Shown here: positions 50,283 to 59,985 of the stretch, in pieces
How the letters are laid out: each line of letters begins with the position of its first letter
How positions within the stretch are numbered: position 1 is the first letter of the stretch
DNA from: JARIHD01 sp035758825
Lineage (GTDB): Bacteria > Patescibacteriota > Saccharimonadia > Saccharimonadales > UBA4665
Assembly (NCBI GenBank): GCA_035758825.1
Contig: DASTWA010000008.1
Location: 248,001 to 312,000, forward strand
DNA: 64,000 nt
Reading direction: 5' to 3'
The notes under the pieces: model-generated
Told to the model about the DNA's origin: nothing
Databases searched by the model: none
Seen by the model: only the letters and a program-made list of their open reading frames with translations
Program-made: the position numbers and the translations under genes

Positions 50283-52097
50283 CTATACGGGGAGAGCAAT
50301 CCGCCCTACGCGAGAGGCGAAATCGGGATATTTGGAAAGTGAGAGATGATCGCCCGCATCGCGAACCTTCAGCTTGCGGAGCGCGCGCCATGTTTCGCCT
50401 GGCATTGCAAGCACCTTGACCAAAGCATATTCGCCACCGGTCGCCAAAACCTCCGGGATGTCACCGCGATGCTTCTCGGGTACGACACCATGCGCCCTAA
50501 AAGCCCGTTCGACACCAGATTCGTAGGCGTTTTTTGCGCGTTCCGCACCCTGAAGCAGCCACTCGATAATTTCTGGGTCGGCATCAACCTGCTCGGCAAC
50601 CAACTGGTGGGCCATACGGGCCACGCCTCGGATGTATGCCCAGTTCGGTGGCGCCCAAACGTTCTTGCTGCGTGGCTCCTTGCCATCCTTTTCCGCATCA
50701 GCATCCCGGCTACCGCCATCCCACTGCTGGGTGCTGTTTTCGGTGGTAGTAGCGATAATACCGCCTTCGTATAGCAGATCGCGCTCGGTCGCCTCAACGA
50801 CACCGACAGTCTGCTCCAGGTTAGAGATGCCCACGTAGAGCGGATAAGACATCGCTGCCGAAACAATACGGGTCTGCTCGCCCTTAATAAAGTTGTGGTC
50901 ACGGTAAATCTTGTCGTTAGGATCGTAGTTATAGGCGTTGATCGCCTCTACGCGGCGTCCCCACATGTCCCAGTATTTGGCAGCCATCGACAGACATTCT
51001 TCTGATGTCTTGCCATAAGCGCCGCCCATTGTAGCAGCAGCTTCATAGGCCATAGCCAGGGATTCTTCGTTGTAAGCCATAAGGCTGTTGAGGTCGACTG
51101 GAGCGATATCGGTGGTGTTAATGGTAGCCAGCGTTTGGCCGTCTTCGAACCAACGGCTGCTGTAATCCCAGCCGCTTGCCGCACCAGCGCGCAGGTCTCT
51201 GTAGACTTTGCTTAGTTTTGCCTCACGGATAGCGCCGGACAAGCCGGAAACTGCCAGTTCGGCCACCTCGATATCCTCTTTGTAAGATTCCAGGCGCGGG
51301 CCATCGGCATCGTCCCAATATCGGTTCAGGAATGAACCGTCCGGCATACGGATAAGCGTCCGGTGAGCATGCGCCCTGCCGTCCAATGGCAATGCGGAAA
51401 GTTCTTCCATGCCGTCCATCCAGTAGCCCATGTGGTTCTTTTCCATGGCTGGAAGATAGCGAACCAACACTTCTGGGCCAAAGTGGTCGGCGAGCATCCG
51501 GACCTCATGAGAAAAGTAGTCCGGCTGGGCCCGGGTAGCATAAAAGTCAGCGCTGCCATTAAGCGGGTAACCGAAGCGGTTTATCTGGTACTCGGTGTTG
51601 TCTACGACATCGAGGACTTTGTCCCATTCGCCATCGGCAGCGTACCCCTTAGCCATCTGGTATCCGTCCCATAAGAATGAATGGCGCCCAAAACGGCCGG
51701 CGCCCGCTACTGCACGGTTGTACGGCAACCAGACATCGAAATGCTTATTGTCGGTATTAGGAAAAATAAACTTCGGGCGCAACCATTCGGTGTAGTCGTC
51801 CAGGCTCATCCCAAATTTCGCCACTAGCGGCTCACTATCTGCGGGCGTAACAGTAAAATGCTCATCAAAGAATGCCACATCCGAAAAGCCTGGCTCTTGG
51901 CATCGACGGGAATACTCCTCTTTTATGGCATCATATGTCCACCCCTCGTTTGGCGTCGCGCACGCCAATGTCATGCCATCATAATATTTTTCACGCGCAC
52001 CGATATACATCTGCCCCATAGGGCCAGGGTCGGGCGCAACAGTCAAAGGGTCTACTGGCGCCACATCAAATGGTGGTCTAAGCTCTAAGGTTTCCAT
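50283..52097 (-). CDS. treA: GH37 family trehalase
   Basis: Hydrolyses alpha,alpha-trehalose to two glucose. The GH37 signatures are recognisable: AGRFGRHSFLWDGY (for PGGRFxExYxWDxY), SGWDYSSRWFEDG with the general-acid Asp, PVDLNSLM, and QQWDGG...VWAPPNW (for QWDxPxGWAP). It is 604 aa, without a signal peptide, so probably cytoplasmic. The C-terminal GGEY region is less conserved. Trehalose would have to be imported, and no transporter is next to it. Confidence 0.88.
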   Translation of the reverse strand: METLELRPPFDVAPVDPLTVAPDPGPMGQMYIGAREKYYDGMTLACATPNEGWTYDAIKEEYSRRCQEPGFSDVAFFDEHFTVTPADSEPLVAKFGMSLDDYTEWLRPKFIFPNTDNKHFDVWLPYNRAVAGAGRFGRHSFLWDGYQMAKGYAADGEWDKVLDVVDNTEYQINRFGYPLNGSADFYATRAQPDYFSHEVRMLADHFGPEVLVRYLPAMEKNHMGYWMDGMEELSALPLDGRAHAHRTLIRMPDGSFLNRYWDDADGPRLESYKEDIEVAELAVSGLSGAIREAKLSKVYRDLRAGAASGWDYSSRWFEDGQTLATINTTDIAPVDLNSLMAYNEESLAMAYEAAATMGGAYGKTSEECLSMAAKYWDMWGRRVEAINAYNYDPNDKIYRDHNFIKGEQTRIVSAAMSYPLYVGISNLEQTVGVVEATERDLLYEGGIIATTTENSTQQWDGGSRDADAEKDGKEPRSKNVWAPPNWAYIRGVARMAHQLVAEQVDADPEIIEWLLQGAERAKNAYESGVERAFRAHGVVPEKHRGDIPEVLATGGEYALVKVLAMPGETWRALRKLKVRDAGDHLSLSKYPDFASRVGRIALPV

Positions 52098-52447
52098 GTG
52101 TATGGCCTGCTACAAGAATGAAGAAAACGTGTGTTTGTACAGATATAAGAAAGAAGGTAGAAACAGTCTAAAGTATCCCCAAGATCGCGTATTCACTGCG
52201 GTCTAAGTGTTCTCTAGCGTGAGGCTTGTCGCTTTCGCGACCTCATTCATAGCCTGTTCTCCTTACTTTGAAGATGATTCCATTATCCGCGCGGAACATC
52301 TGGCCGTCAATAGGATTGGTTTTTGTTTTGTGATATCAATCACTAACCTTAGGCTAATGTCCAGCTAAGGCGGTGAAATTATTAACAGACGCCGCACGCA
52401 AAGTAACCTATTATGGCCTTATCCCTTAAGCAACGGAGGAGCACCCC
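52098..52447. other. 350-nt intergenic region with small inverted repeats
   Basis: Lies between the divergent trehalase and DUF6496-like genes. It holds a hairpin GTCGC-tttc-GCGAC (52228-52241, extended by GAG/CTC), a dyad GTGAT-ATCA-ATCAC (52330-52343), and CCTTAG (52347-52352) / CTAAGG (52365-52370). The last two could be operators for the downstream small genes. No gene is seen. Confidence 0.35.
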
Positions 52448-52600
52448 ATGGCAAAATATAGCAAAAAGGCACAGGAAGAAGTCGAAAAGACAATGCACGA
52501 ACACAAGCATGAGGGCAAGTTCAAAAATCGCAAGCAGGCGGTCGCGGCCGGTCTGAGTAAAGCCCGGCAAAAGGGCGGCAAAGTCCCCAAAAAGGATTAG
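52448..52600 (+). CDS. DUF6496-like small basic protein
   Basis: 50 aa: MAKYSKKAQEEVEKTMHEHK followed by a Lys/Arg-rich part ending KARQKGGKVPKKD. The pattern matches the short DUF6496 family found across bacteria (function unknown, possibly nucleic-acid binding given the charge). GGAGGAG precedes the ATG. Confidence 0.75.
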   Translation: MAKYSKKAQEEVEKTMHEHKHEGKFKNRKQAVAAGLSKARQKGGKVPKKD

Positions 52601-52603
52601 CTC

Positions 52604-52918
52604 ATGGACAAATTTGAGCACCCTTGCCTTGACGCATCCACGGACACAGAGCAACTCGGGCGGGCGATGGCCGGGCGGATTCTCGCTGGCATTGGCGCAG
52701 TAGACAAAGATTCGGTACCTGATGAGCACGATATGTACATTGCCGCCCGTATTGCCGACAAGGTTGCCGGTGACAACCGATGCGAACCGTTCGCTACTGC
52801 TGCCAGTTACCTGCGGACGGCCAACGGCCTGGGCGTAGCAGCTTGCGCTCGGCGCTGGGCGTCGCTGGGCTGTCCAGACGAATGTCCGCTGTACAGCAAG
52901 CGGTATAGCGAAGCGTAA
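52604..52918 (+). CDS. Hypothetical protein, 104 aa
   Basis: Starts 3 nt after the DUF6496-like stop, so probably co-translated. Soluble and Ala-rich with five Cys, including CPDECP near the end, which could bind metal or form disulfides. No family is recognised. Confidence 0.6.
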   Translation: MDKFEHPCLDASTDTEQLGRAMAGRILAGIGAVDKDSVPDEHDMYIAARIADKVAGDNRCEPFATAASYLRTANGLGVAACARRWASLGCPDECPLYSKRYSEA

Positions 52919-53109
52919 AAGCCGGTTTGCTTTATGCAAAGAAACGCGCTATAACGTCTATGTCCGTTTAATCGGCTCGTGCCGTAATCCACACACGAAC
53001 TACTCCACGTCATACCATACGTCATCTTAGGCGTATGGGTTTTAACTTTGGCGCGAGTAGTGCCGCCGGTCACAATCGGGCGACTTATGCAAACAATAAG
53101 GAGCCTTGT

Positions 53110-55185
53110 ATGCAACAACTAAAGCACTTACTCCTGCCCAGTTTTAAGGGGTACAAAAAGAAATGGCTAAAATCCGACCTGATGGCCGCTCTTGTCGTGA
53201 CTGCTATCGCAATCCCTGAATCGCTTGGTTTTGCGATTATCGTGGGGCTACCGGTGCAGGCTGGGCTGTACTGCGCACTGCTCGCGCCGATAATCTTTGC
53301 CATATTCACCTCCTCCAAGCATTTAGTGATTGGCGCCGACTCGGCAACGGCCGCTCTTGTCGCGGCGGGAGGTGCCGCAGTCGCCGCGGCCGGAACATCC
53401 GAGTATAGCAATGCGATTGCAGTACTAGGACTCGTAACCGCGCTCGTGCTGTTTGCCATGTCCGCCGCCAGGCTGGGGTTCTTGGCTGACCTGATTTCCA
53501 AGCCGGTGCTTATCGGGTTTATATCCGGGGTCGGCGTCCAACTGCTTATCGGCAAACTACCAGAAATGCTTGGGCTGCATGCCAGCGGTGGACTATTCGA
53601 CAAATTAAGCTTCTTAGCTTCAAATATACAGCATGCCGAACTGGCGCCGGCCATCCTGTCGGCCGCCATCGTCACCATCGTCATACTTGGCTGGAAGTTG
53701 CGCTGGCCAGGCGCTCTTATCGGATTAGGATTGGCAATCATCGCCACCAAGCTATTTTCGCTGCACGACCTGGGCATAGAAGTCGTCGGTTCTGTGCCAC
53801 AGGGCCTGCCGGCATTCCACGTTCCACACATCAGCTGGGACGTCGTAACCGAAGTACTGCCTGTCGCGCTCTCTATCGCCATCGTCATACTGGCCCAAAG
53901 TCTGGCGGTCATCCGCAATTCCGCCGCCAAGCACGAGGAAAAGGTCGATGACAATAAGGATCTCTTTGCGCTGGGCATGGCCAACGGAGCATCGGCATTG
54001 GTCGGCGGCTTCGCCGTCAATGGCAGCCCCCCACGCACGTCGGCGGGCGAAATGGCGGGCGGGCGGTCGCAGCTCGTTAACGTCATCATGGCGCTGCTTA
54101 TAGGTCTGGTCCTGCTGTTTGCTACCGGTCTCTTCGAATACGTTCCTTCTGCAGCGCTGGCGGCCATTGTATTTACGATTGGGCTACACTTGGTCAAATT
54201 CCACGACCTCAAGGATATCTTTATTGTTCGTCAGGGTGAATTTACCGTCGCATTGGCTGCTCTGAGTGCCGTAGCGCTTTTGGGCGTGCAAAAAGGCGTG
54301 ATGATCGCCGTTGCACTGTCTCTGGTGGAACGCCTTCGTCGTCAGTATCGTCCGTCTGATGAACTGCTTTTGCATGACCAAAAATTCGCCGACTGGGCGA
54401 ACGACCGCTTGCGCGGCAGCCATCGCAAACAATTCAATGCGCCACCTGGGCTTCTGGTGTACCGCTTTAATGAATCGCTCTTCTTCGAAAATGCCGGATA
54501 CTTCCTGGAGCGGGCGACCGATGCCGTCGCCTCAACCAAGGAGCAGGTTATATACTTCGTCCTGGACGCCGGCGCCATTAACGATGTTGACTATACCGCC
54601 TCCAAAACTCTGCGCCAATTATATAACCAGCTCAGCAGTGACGACGTACAATTGGCCATCGCCCATGTGTCACCCAAGCTTCGTTCGTTGCTCAAGCGCT
54701 ACGGCCTAGTCGAGCTTATCGGAGCCGAGCACATCTATCCAAGCGTTCGGACGGCTATTGACAGTTACACCCGCACCCATGTGAGCAGCGCCTACCGCAT
54801 ACACACCCTCGGCCTGCCCAAAACTGAATATGTGGTTATTAGCGGCTCTGCACTGGAGCTTATGGGCATCCGCCAGACGAACGATGTAGACCTGGTCGTG
54901 AGCAAAAAAGCCTACGACGAGCTCCGCGATAACAAATGGAAGGAATACGTTTTGGACGACGGCAAAAAAATCCTCAGCCAGCATGGCTACAAGATTATGC
55001 TCCGCTGGATGGGTCACGACTTGGCACGGCTCAAAAAGACTGCGCAAACAATTGAAGGGATTCCAGTCATGGGCCTCGACGATCTTATTGACTGCAAAAC
55101 CCAGATGGGGCGCAAAAAAGACATCGAAGACATCAAACTTATCCGGAAGCACAAGAAAGCTCAAAAAGAGTCCGGTAAAGCCTAA
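53110..55185 (+). CDS. SulP-family anion transporter fused to STAS and nucleotidyltransferase-like domains
   Basis: 691 aa from the ATG at 53110, which follows AAGGAG. The SulP/SLC26 membrane part covers about 20-400 (KSDLMAALVVTAIAIPESLG, VNGSPPRTSAGEMAGG). A STAS domain spans about 430-555 (GLLVYRFNESLFFENA, VLDAGAINDVDYTA). An extra C-terminal domain of about 120 aa carries VVISGSALELMG...NDVDLVVS, the GS...DxD pattern of polymerase-beta-type nucleotidyltransferases. The anion is unknown. This three-part fusion is not one I know. Confidence 0.85.
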   Translation: MQQLKHLLLPSFKGYKKKWLKSDLMAALVVTAIAIPESLGFAIIVGLPVQAGLYCALLAPIIFAIFTSSKHLVIGADSATAALVAAGGAAVAAAGTSEYSNAIAVLGLVTALVLFAMSAARLGFLADLISKPVLIGFISGVGVQLLIGKLPEMLGLHASGGLFDKLSFLASNIQHAELAPAILSAAIVTIVILGWKLRWPGALIGLGLAIIATKLFSLHDLGIEVVGSVPQGLPAFHVPHISWDVVTEVLPVALSIAIVILAQSLAVIRNSAAKHEEKVDDNKDLFALGMANGASALVGGFAVNGSPPRTSAGEMAGGRSQLVNVIMALLIGLVLLFATGLFEYVPSAALAAIVFTIGLHLVKFHDLKDIFIVRQGEFTVALAALSAVALLGVQKGVMIAVALSLVERLRRQYRPSDELLLHDQKFADWANDRLRGSHRKQFNAPPGLLVYRFNESLFFENAGYFLERATDAVASTKEQVIYFVLDAGAINDVDYTASKTLRQLYNQLSSDDVQLAIAHVSPKLRSLLKRYGLVELIGAEHIYPSVRTAIDSYTRTHVSSAYRIHTLGLPKTEYVVISGSALELMGIRQTNDVDLVVSKKAYDELRDNKWKEYVLDDGKKILSQHGYKIMLRWMGHDLARLKKTAQTIEGIPVMGLDDLIDCKTQMGRKKDIEDIKLIRKHKKAQKESGKA

Positions 55186-55207
55186 GTCGTCATCCGACCA
55201 AAGCGCG

Positions 55208-56659
55208 CTAACCGAAATACGTACGCAGCGCTGCCTTGAGATCGCTGATGAAGGCCGCATCGAAAGCACGTTTTTCGTCAGCGCTCATCTCGTCCCACGA
55301 CTTAGTGCGTTCGGTCGCCACAAACGCGGCCGCCAAAGGATATCCTGACCCGTTATATGGCAAATCCAGCTTATCTTTGTCGATATACCCGTTGGCACGA
55401 TTGCGAACAATCCGCACTTTGCCGTTCGGAAATGCAATAGCAACACACTGTTCCACATAGGCGCTCATGTCTTCGAGGTTCGCTGTTTTGTGTTTGAGTA
55501 AATCCCAAAACTGCTCCTGGGTCGCTGTCTCCGGCAGTTCGCCCGCCCAACGACGGACGGCGACGCCTGGCTCACCATTCAGGGCTCGAATGAAGAACCC
55601 CGTATCATCAGCTATGGCCGGCAATCCGGTCATAATGCACCATGCCCGTGCTTTTGCGGCGGCATTTTCTTCAAGTGAATGCATTCCCTCTGGGATATCA
55701 ATCCGCGCATTTGGCATGACAAGCTCATAGTCGTTGCCAAGATATGCAATAAAATCCCCATACTTAGCCCGGTTTGACGTCCCTATAAGCACCTTTTTCT
55801 GGTCATACCCGGCCGGCTGCAAATAAGGCACAATCCGCTTCTTGGCAAAGCTGGTATACGAGGCCATATGGTCTGCTGCAAAGTTCGGCACAGACACGAC
55901 TGTATATAGCGTAAGGCCAAGATTATCCTCGATCCGATTAATAATTGCCCGTTCTCGCTCAATACGGGCCAGCTCATTGGAATCATCCATGAACACTTCG
56001 GGTTCACGCACCACTACGATCGTAGGTGTTATGCTGTGCGAAAGCAGCATGGTAACTCCGTCCTGAATGCTCTTCGTCTTAATATATTCCCCGTTGTAAC
56101 CACTCTCTGTCAAAAGAATCACCTCTGTAGTATCTCGTACACGTTGCATTCTTTGGATGAACGGGGTGAAAATGGGATCAACTTCAGGGTCGGTCAAAAC
56201 GCCGCCCACCTCCACAAATAAAACTTGGGGCTTACCGATTGCGGCCCACATGGTACATATCGTCATTTCAAGGTATAACGAAAGGTGCTGCTTAATCCGC
56301 AAATTTTCGTTTTCACCGTATGTGTCAATAAAATTCTTATAGAGCTCACCGCCCAGAATGTAGTGGTCCGCACCCCAAGTACGACCAGGATTAAATTGTT
56401 CATAGGTACCAAAATCGTCATGGCCGGGCGTAGTATGCCGACCGCTCTTGTTAGTATTAAGAAGCCCATCAAACTTAATAACATCAGCATCATCGAGGCC
56501 TGCCAATAGCTGTGCCACTAATGTACCCTTGCCCATATCAGAGCGCGGATAGCTTAAGACGAAACAAATTTTAATGTCATCGGGCATTGCACACGTTTCG
56601 ATTGTCTGCTTAATGTGGCGGACGGTCTTGTTTTTTAAGTGGAGGTCGCTTTCACTCAT
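55208..56659 (-). CDS. Fusion of CTP-synthase-like amidoligase domain and HAM1/RdgB NTP pyrophosphatase
   Basis: 483 aa. Residues about 28-300 match the CTP synthase N-terminal domain: a P-loop-like YPRSDMGKGT, KFDGLLNTN, HDDFGTYEQF, VEVGGVLTDPE and GEYIKTKSIQDGV. The glutaminase half is absent. Residues about 290-483 are a HAM1-type pyrophosphatase that removes ITP/XTP: IGTSNRAKYGDF, SLEENAAAKARA, IADDTGFFIRAL and GEPGVAVRRWAG. The combination suggests nucleotide-pool control. Activity of the first half without glutaminase would need free ammonia. Confidence 0.8.
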   Translation of the reverse strand: MSESDLHLKNKTVRHIKQTIETCAMPDDIKICFVLSYPRSDMGKGTLVAQLLAGLDDADVIKFDGLLNTNKSGRHTTPGHDDFGTYEQFNPGRTWGADHYILGGELYKNFIDTYGENENLRIKQHLSLYLEMTICTMWAAIGKPQVLFVEVGGVLTDPEVDPIFTPFIQRMQRVRDTTEVILLTESGYNGEYIKTKSIQDGVTMLLSHSITPTIVVVREPEVFMDDSNELARIERERAIINRIEDNLGLTLYTVVSVPNFAADHMASYTSFAKKRIVPYLQPAGYDQKKVLIGTSNRAKYGDFIAYLGNDYELVMPNARIDIPEGMHSLEENAAAKARAWCIMTGLPAIADDTGFFIRALNGEPGVAVRRWAGELPETATQEQFWDLLKHKTANLEDMSAYVEQCVAIAFPNGKVRIVRNRANGYIDKDKLDLPYNGSGYPLAAAFVATERTKSWDEMSADEKRAFDAAFISDLKAALRTYFG

Positions 56660-56784
56660 AGGTTCTCCTGAATCACTTTGAATATTCCGTCAACGGCAAC
56701 TTGCGAGGAATCAACAATTTGATATGCAAGAGTAAACAGCCGACCCCTAATAAAGTCTCACTGTGCGACCATAACCATGCGCGG

Positions 56785-57165
56785 TTAACCCTCGACTGCC
56801 ACTTCAAATCCGCCGTATGCCATCTTTTTCATATCGCTTGGCATTTCAAAATCAGCCTGGTCCTTGTATGCCTCGTTCATTTCTGCCATAACCTTTTTGT
56901 TTACTTCGTCGCGATGCTTTTTTGAGTTAAAAATGATAAAAGAAAACCAAACGTTTTCCTCGTTAGTGGCGCCAGCCATCTCCTTAAAGGCCCGGGACTT
57001 TAGGTCGCCCATTTCCTGTTGCTTAAGGTCGTCGCCCCGGCATTCGAAGTACTGAAGCGCGCCATGCCTCATCCAGGAATCCCGCCCCGTTTCTGCCATT
57101 TTGCGGTACTCGGCCTCTTTGCCTTTAGGGACCACGAGCACGAATCCGTCCACATATTTAGCCAT
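56785..57165 (-). CDS. DUF1428 family protein
   Basis: 126 aa from the ATG at 57165 (MAKYVDGFVLVVPKGK), preceded by AAGGGGG. The sequence matches DUF1428/YbaA-like small ferredoxin-fold proteins: YVDGFVLVVP, RHGALQYFECRGDD, and the ending MAYGGFEVAVEG. Function is unknown. It is probably a dimeric alpha-beta barrel protein. Stand-alone gene. Confidence 0.88.
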   Translation of the reverse strand: MAKYVDGFVLVVPKGKEAEYRKMAETGRDSWMRHGALQYFECRGDDLKQQEMGDLKSRAFKEMAGATNEENVWFSFIIFNSKKHRDEVNKKVMAEMNEAYKDQADFEMPSDMKKMAYGGFEVAVEG

Positions 57166-57239
57166 CTTACTAACCCCCTTATTTAAATCTGTACCCTTAA
57201 TTTTAGCATTCACGACCGCACAAATAGGACTCTGTCGCG

Positions 57240-57734
57240 CTAAGATCGCTCTCGGTCCAGAAGCGACTTCTTAAGCGTTGGCCCGTACAAGTAGCTGCCG
57301 ATGCTGCCATCGCTTTTGAGTACGCGATGACAGGGTACCAGCAAAATTAGCCGGTTGCGCCCGCATATTGTGCCCGCAGCCCGTACGGCAGCCGGGTTGC
57401 CCGCTGCCTGGGCCAACTGCTTATATGTCATTGTTTTGCCATACGGTATCGCGCTTATCGCGCTCCAGACCTTTTCTTGAAAAGGGCTGCCAATTTGCGC
57501 ACGAAGAATAGCATCCAAAGCGTTTGGAACACCGGCATAATAGTCAAGAATATGCCGTTGGTACGGATGTGCCTCTAACGCCTCAAGTATATGGTCTGCC
57601 GATGCGGCAGGTAATCTTGCCTCCAGATCAGATACGGCACCAAAGCCCGAAACCCTTACCACATCCTGCTCATCGGCAATCATATAAAACGGGCCGTCTG
57701 GCGTATGGGTTGTAATGAGATGCAGCCTGATCAT
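57240..57734 (-). CDS. ogt: Methylated-DNA--protein-cysteine methyltransferase
   Basis: Repairs O6-methylguanine by transferring the methyl group to its own Cys. The active site is LLVPCHRVLKSDGS, with the DNA-binding FQEKVWSAISAIPYGKTMTY and AVRAAG before it. 164 aa from the ATG at 57734, whose ATGA overlaps the Ada-AlkA stop by 4 nt. An upstream ATG (57755) would add 7 residues. Confidence 0.95.
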   Translation of the reverse strand: MIRLHLITTHTPDGPFYMIADEQDVVRVSGFGAVSDLEARLPAASADHILEALEAHPYQRHILDYYAGVPNALDAILRAQIGSPFQEKVWSAISAIPYGKTMTYKQLAQAAGNPAAVRAAGTICGRNRLILLVPCHRVLKSDGSIGSYLYGPTLKKSLLDRERS

Positions 57735-59101
57735 ACGTAGGCCGCTCCTGTCCATATATGCATCGCCGCATATGCACGAAATGGGCGCCAGGCATCGCTG
57801 GCAGCTTGCGCCTGCCTGCCTGTTGCTGCCTTGAGCATGCGTTTGACCAACAAATCGTCTGCAGGGAATGCATCAGGGTCACCCCAGCCGCGCAGCGCCA
57901 CATAGGCCACCGACCAAGGGCCAATTCCGGGGATCGAAAGAAGCTGTGCCGTTATTTCTTTGCGGGATGCGACATCCCGCATATCCATCCCGTCCGCAAC
58001 AAGCTTGGCAAAACCCTGTATCGCTGCCGCTTTTTTGGCGCCAATACCGATGCGGCGGCTCATCGCAGGTGCATCGGCCGCTGCCAGCGTTGCCGGTTTT
58101 GGAAACAAAAACAATCCGTTATGTGGTAGGCCGTATGCTGCCACCAGCCTACCCGCGATAGTCCGCGCAGCGGGTACCGATATTTGCTGGCCTATAATGG
58201 TCAAAATCATTAGTTCGTACGGATCCCAGCTGCCCACTATACGCAAACCGGGTCTGGCGGTCACGAATGGCTTTAGCGCCGGATCTTGGCTAAGTATGGC
58301 ATTTGCAGGCTGCGGATCGTGGTCAAGGTCTAAAAGCCGCCTAACGCGGCGCACAACTTCGTCTACCAAGGTCACGTCAGGAGCCTCAATTGTCACATTA
58401 ACATGGTCTCCGTAATCAGTAAGATCAATAACTACTTTGGCTATAGCGCCTGCTACCTCTATGTGTCGCGTGAGTTGTCTTGTGGCTGTATCGTATTGCT
58501 CAAGGCCCGGCGTAATGTGAGCCAATAATCCCTTTACAAGCGGCGGCCAATCAAACGGCCGCTTGTACGCTAGCCTCAGATGAAGAACTGTGGCATGGGC
58601 GGACATCTGCCGGGTTTGACCGCTGGCACGCATTTGTGTGGGCGTCATGGCAAATGCTTTTTTAAACACGTGGTTAAACTGACGGAGGCTAGAGAAATCG
58701 GCGCTAAACGCCACGGTAATGATTGGAAGGTTCGTCCCTAACAATAATTCACGGGCGGCGGCCAGCCTGGCAGCCTCCTGGAGCTGGCGCGGACTTATGC
58801 CCAGGGTATCCCGCGTTAAACGCCGCATGTGGCGCGCGGATCTGCCCGCGATGGCCACCTTACTCCCGTTTGGGTTGCAACGCTTACACGCGCGAAATCC
58901 AGCATCCTGCGCAGCCCGTGCATTAGCGAAAAATAGTACGTTTTTCTCGAGTGGACGGGGCGCCGGACAAGACGGCAGACAAAAAATACCTGTCGTTTTG
59001 ACCGCAAACACAAAGTGACTGTCATATCGTTTATCACGGCTTAAAATGGCCGTATATCGAAATTTTCGGGTTAGTTCTTCTGTATTTTTACCATTTGCCA
59101 T
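57731..59101 (-). CDS. alkA: Ada-AlkA fusion: methyl-sensing regulator and 3-methyladenine glycosylase
   Basis: 456 aa. The N-terminal Ada zinc domain (about 1-80) has FCLPSCPAP and ACKRCNPN, four Cys with one methyl-acceptor. An AraC-type helix-turn-helix follows (about 85-165). The AlkA glycosylase (about 170-456) carries the helix-hairpin-helix SIPGIGPWSVAYVALRG and the catalytic Asp in DAFPADDLLV. It excises alkylated purines and probably controls its own operon, which includes ogt, as in adaptive-response loci. Confidence 0.94.
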   Translation of the reverse strand: MANGKNTEELTRKFRYTAILSRDKRYDSHFVFAVKTTGIFCLPSCPAPRPLEKNVLFFANARAAQDAGFRACKRCNPNGSKVAIAGRSARHMRRLTRDTLGISPRQLQEAARLAAARELLLGTNLPIITVAFSADFSSLRQFNHVFKKAFAMTPTQMRASGQTRQMSAHATVLHLRLAYKRPFDWPPLVKGLLAHITPGLEQYDTATRQLTRHIEVAGAIAKVVIDLTDYGDHVNVTIEAPDVTLVDEVVRRVRRLLDLDHDPQPANAILSQDPALKPFVTARPGLRIVGSWDPYELMILTIIGQQISVPAARTIAGRLVAAYGLPHNGLFLFPKPATLAAADAPAMSRRIGIGAKKAAAIQGFAKLVADGMDMRDVASRKEITAQLLSIPGIGPWSVAYVALRGWGDPDAFPADDLLVKRMLKAATGRQAQAASDAWRPFRAYAAMHIWTGAAYV

Positions 59102-59134
59102 ATCTCTGCCCTATGCACTCTCCGGCTATTTAGC

Positions 59135-59848
59135 TTACCAGCTCATGACCTTCCTGTCGCTATAGAAAGTACCCGTTGTCCGGGAATTGTCCAGAAGCAG
59201 CCACACGACATCTTCGGCCGACTCGTACGGCGAACGCGGGCCGGTATGGTTTGTCATATCGGTATCCATAAAACCGGGATTAATTGCATTTACCACGATA
59301 TTATTCGCGGCCAGGATACGGGCGGCCAGGACTGTAATAGCGTTGACTGCCGCTTTGGAACTCGCATAGCCTAGCATCAAGTTCTGGTAATAAGGGTTTT
59401 TGGGATCGGTCATGGCGGCAAACGAACCCATTTCGCTCGATATGTTTACCACCCTTGGGTCGGTGCCCTCCTTAAGCAGTGGCAATAATAATTCAGTAAC
59501 TCGCACAAGCCCAAAGACATTGACAGCATATGTATACTCGACGATTTTCGTATTAATTACGCCTGCTTCTTCAAAATCAAGCACCCCGGCATTATTTACT
59601 AAAAAGTCAAGCTTGCCATATTGTTGACGTATCTTTTGCGCGGCGTCTGCGACGGATGATTCATTAGTGACATCAAGCTGCACAACAAGAGCCTCACCAC
59701 CATCTGCGATAATCCCGTCCGCGACTTGCTGGCCATCGTGTATATTCCGGGCACCAATAATTACCGTTATTTCCCGCTTTGCCAATAATTCTACGATTGC
59801 CTTGCCCAGGCCGCGGCTTGCGCCGGTTACTAGAGCTATTTTTGCCAT
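59135..59848 (-). CDS. Short-chain dehydrogenase/reductase
   Basis: 237 aa classical SDR. The cofactor motif is ALVTGASRGLGKAIVE, NNAGVLDFEE is the NNAG strand, and the catalytic Ser/Tyr/Lys are in NISSEMG and YASSKAAVNA (Y-A-S-S-K). An Arg in GARN after the second strand favours NADPH. The substrate is unknown. AAAGGA precedes the ATG. Confidence 0.92.
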   Translation of the reverse strand: MAKIALVTGASRGLGKAIVELLAKREITVIIGARNIHDGQQVADGIIADGGEALVVQLDVTNESSVADAAQKIRQQYGKLDFLVNNAGVLDFEEAGVINTKIVEYTYAVNVFGLVRVTELLLPLLKEGTDPRVVNISSEMGSFAAMTDPKNPYYQNLMLGYASSKAAVNAITVLAARILAANNIVVNAINPGFMDTDMTNHTGPRSPYESAEDVVWLLLDNSRTTGTFYSDRKVMSW

Positions 59849-59985
59849 ACTAATCCTTTCAGCTACGTAAAAAGATTGTAGGCATTTCGTACGCCGTTCG
59901 CTGGCAATTACCGGACATCAGCCTCCAGTATTTCTTCATAGCAACGAACAGCTCATGACCGTCCGATAGAGAACTCTTTTGTCGC

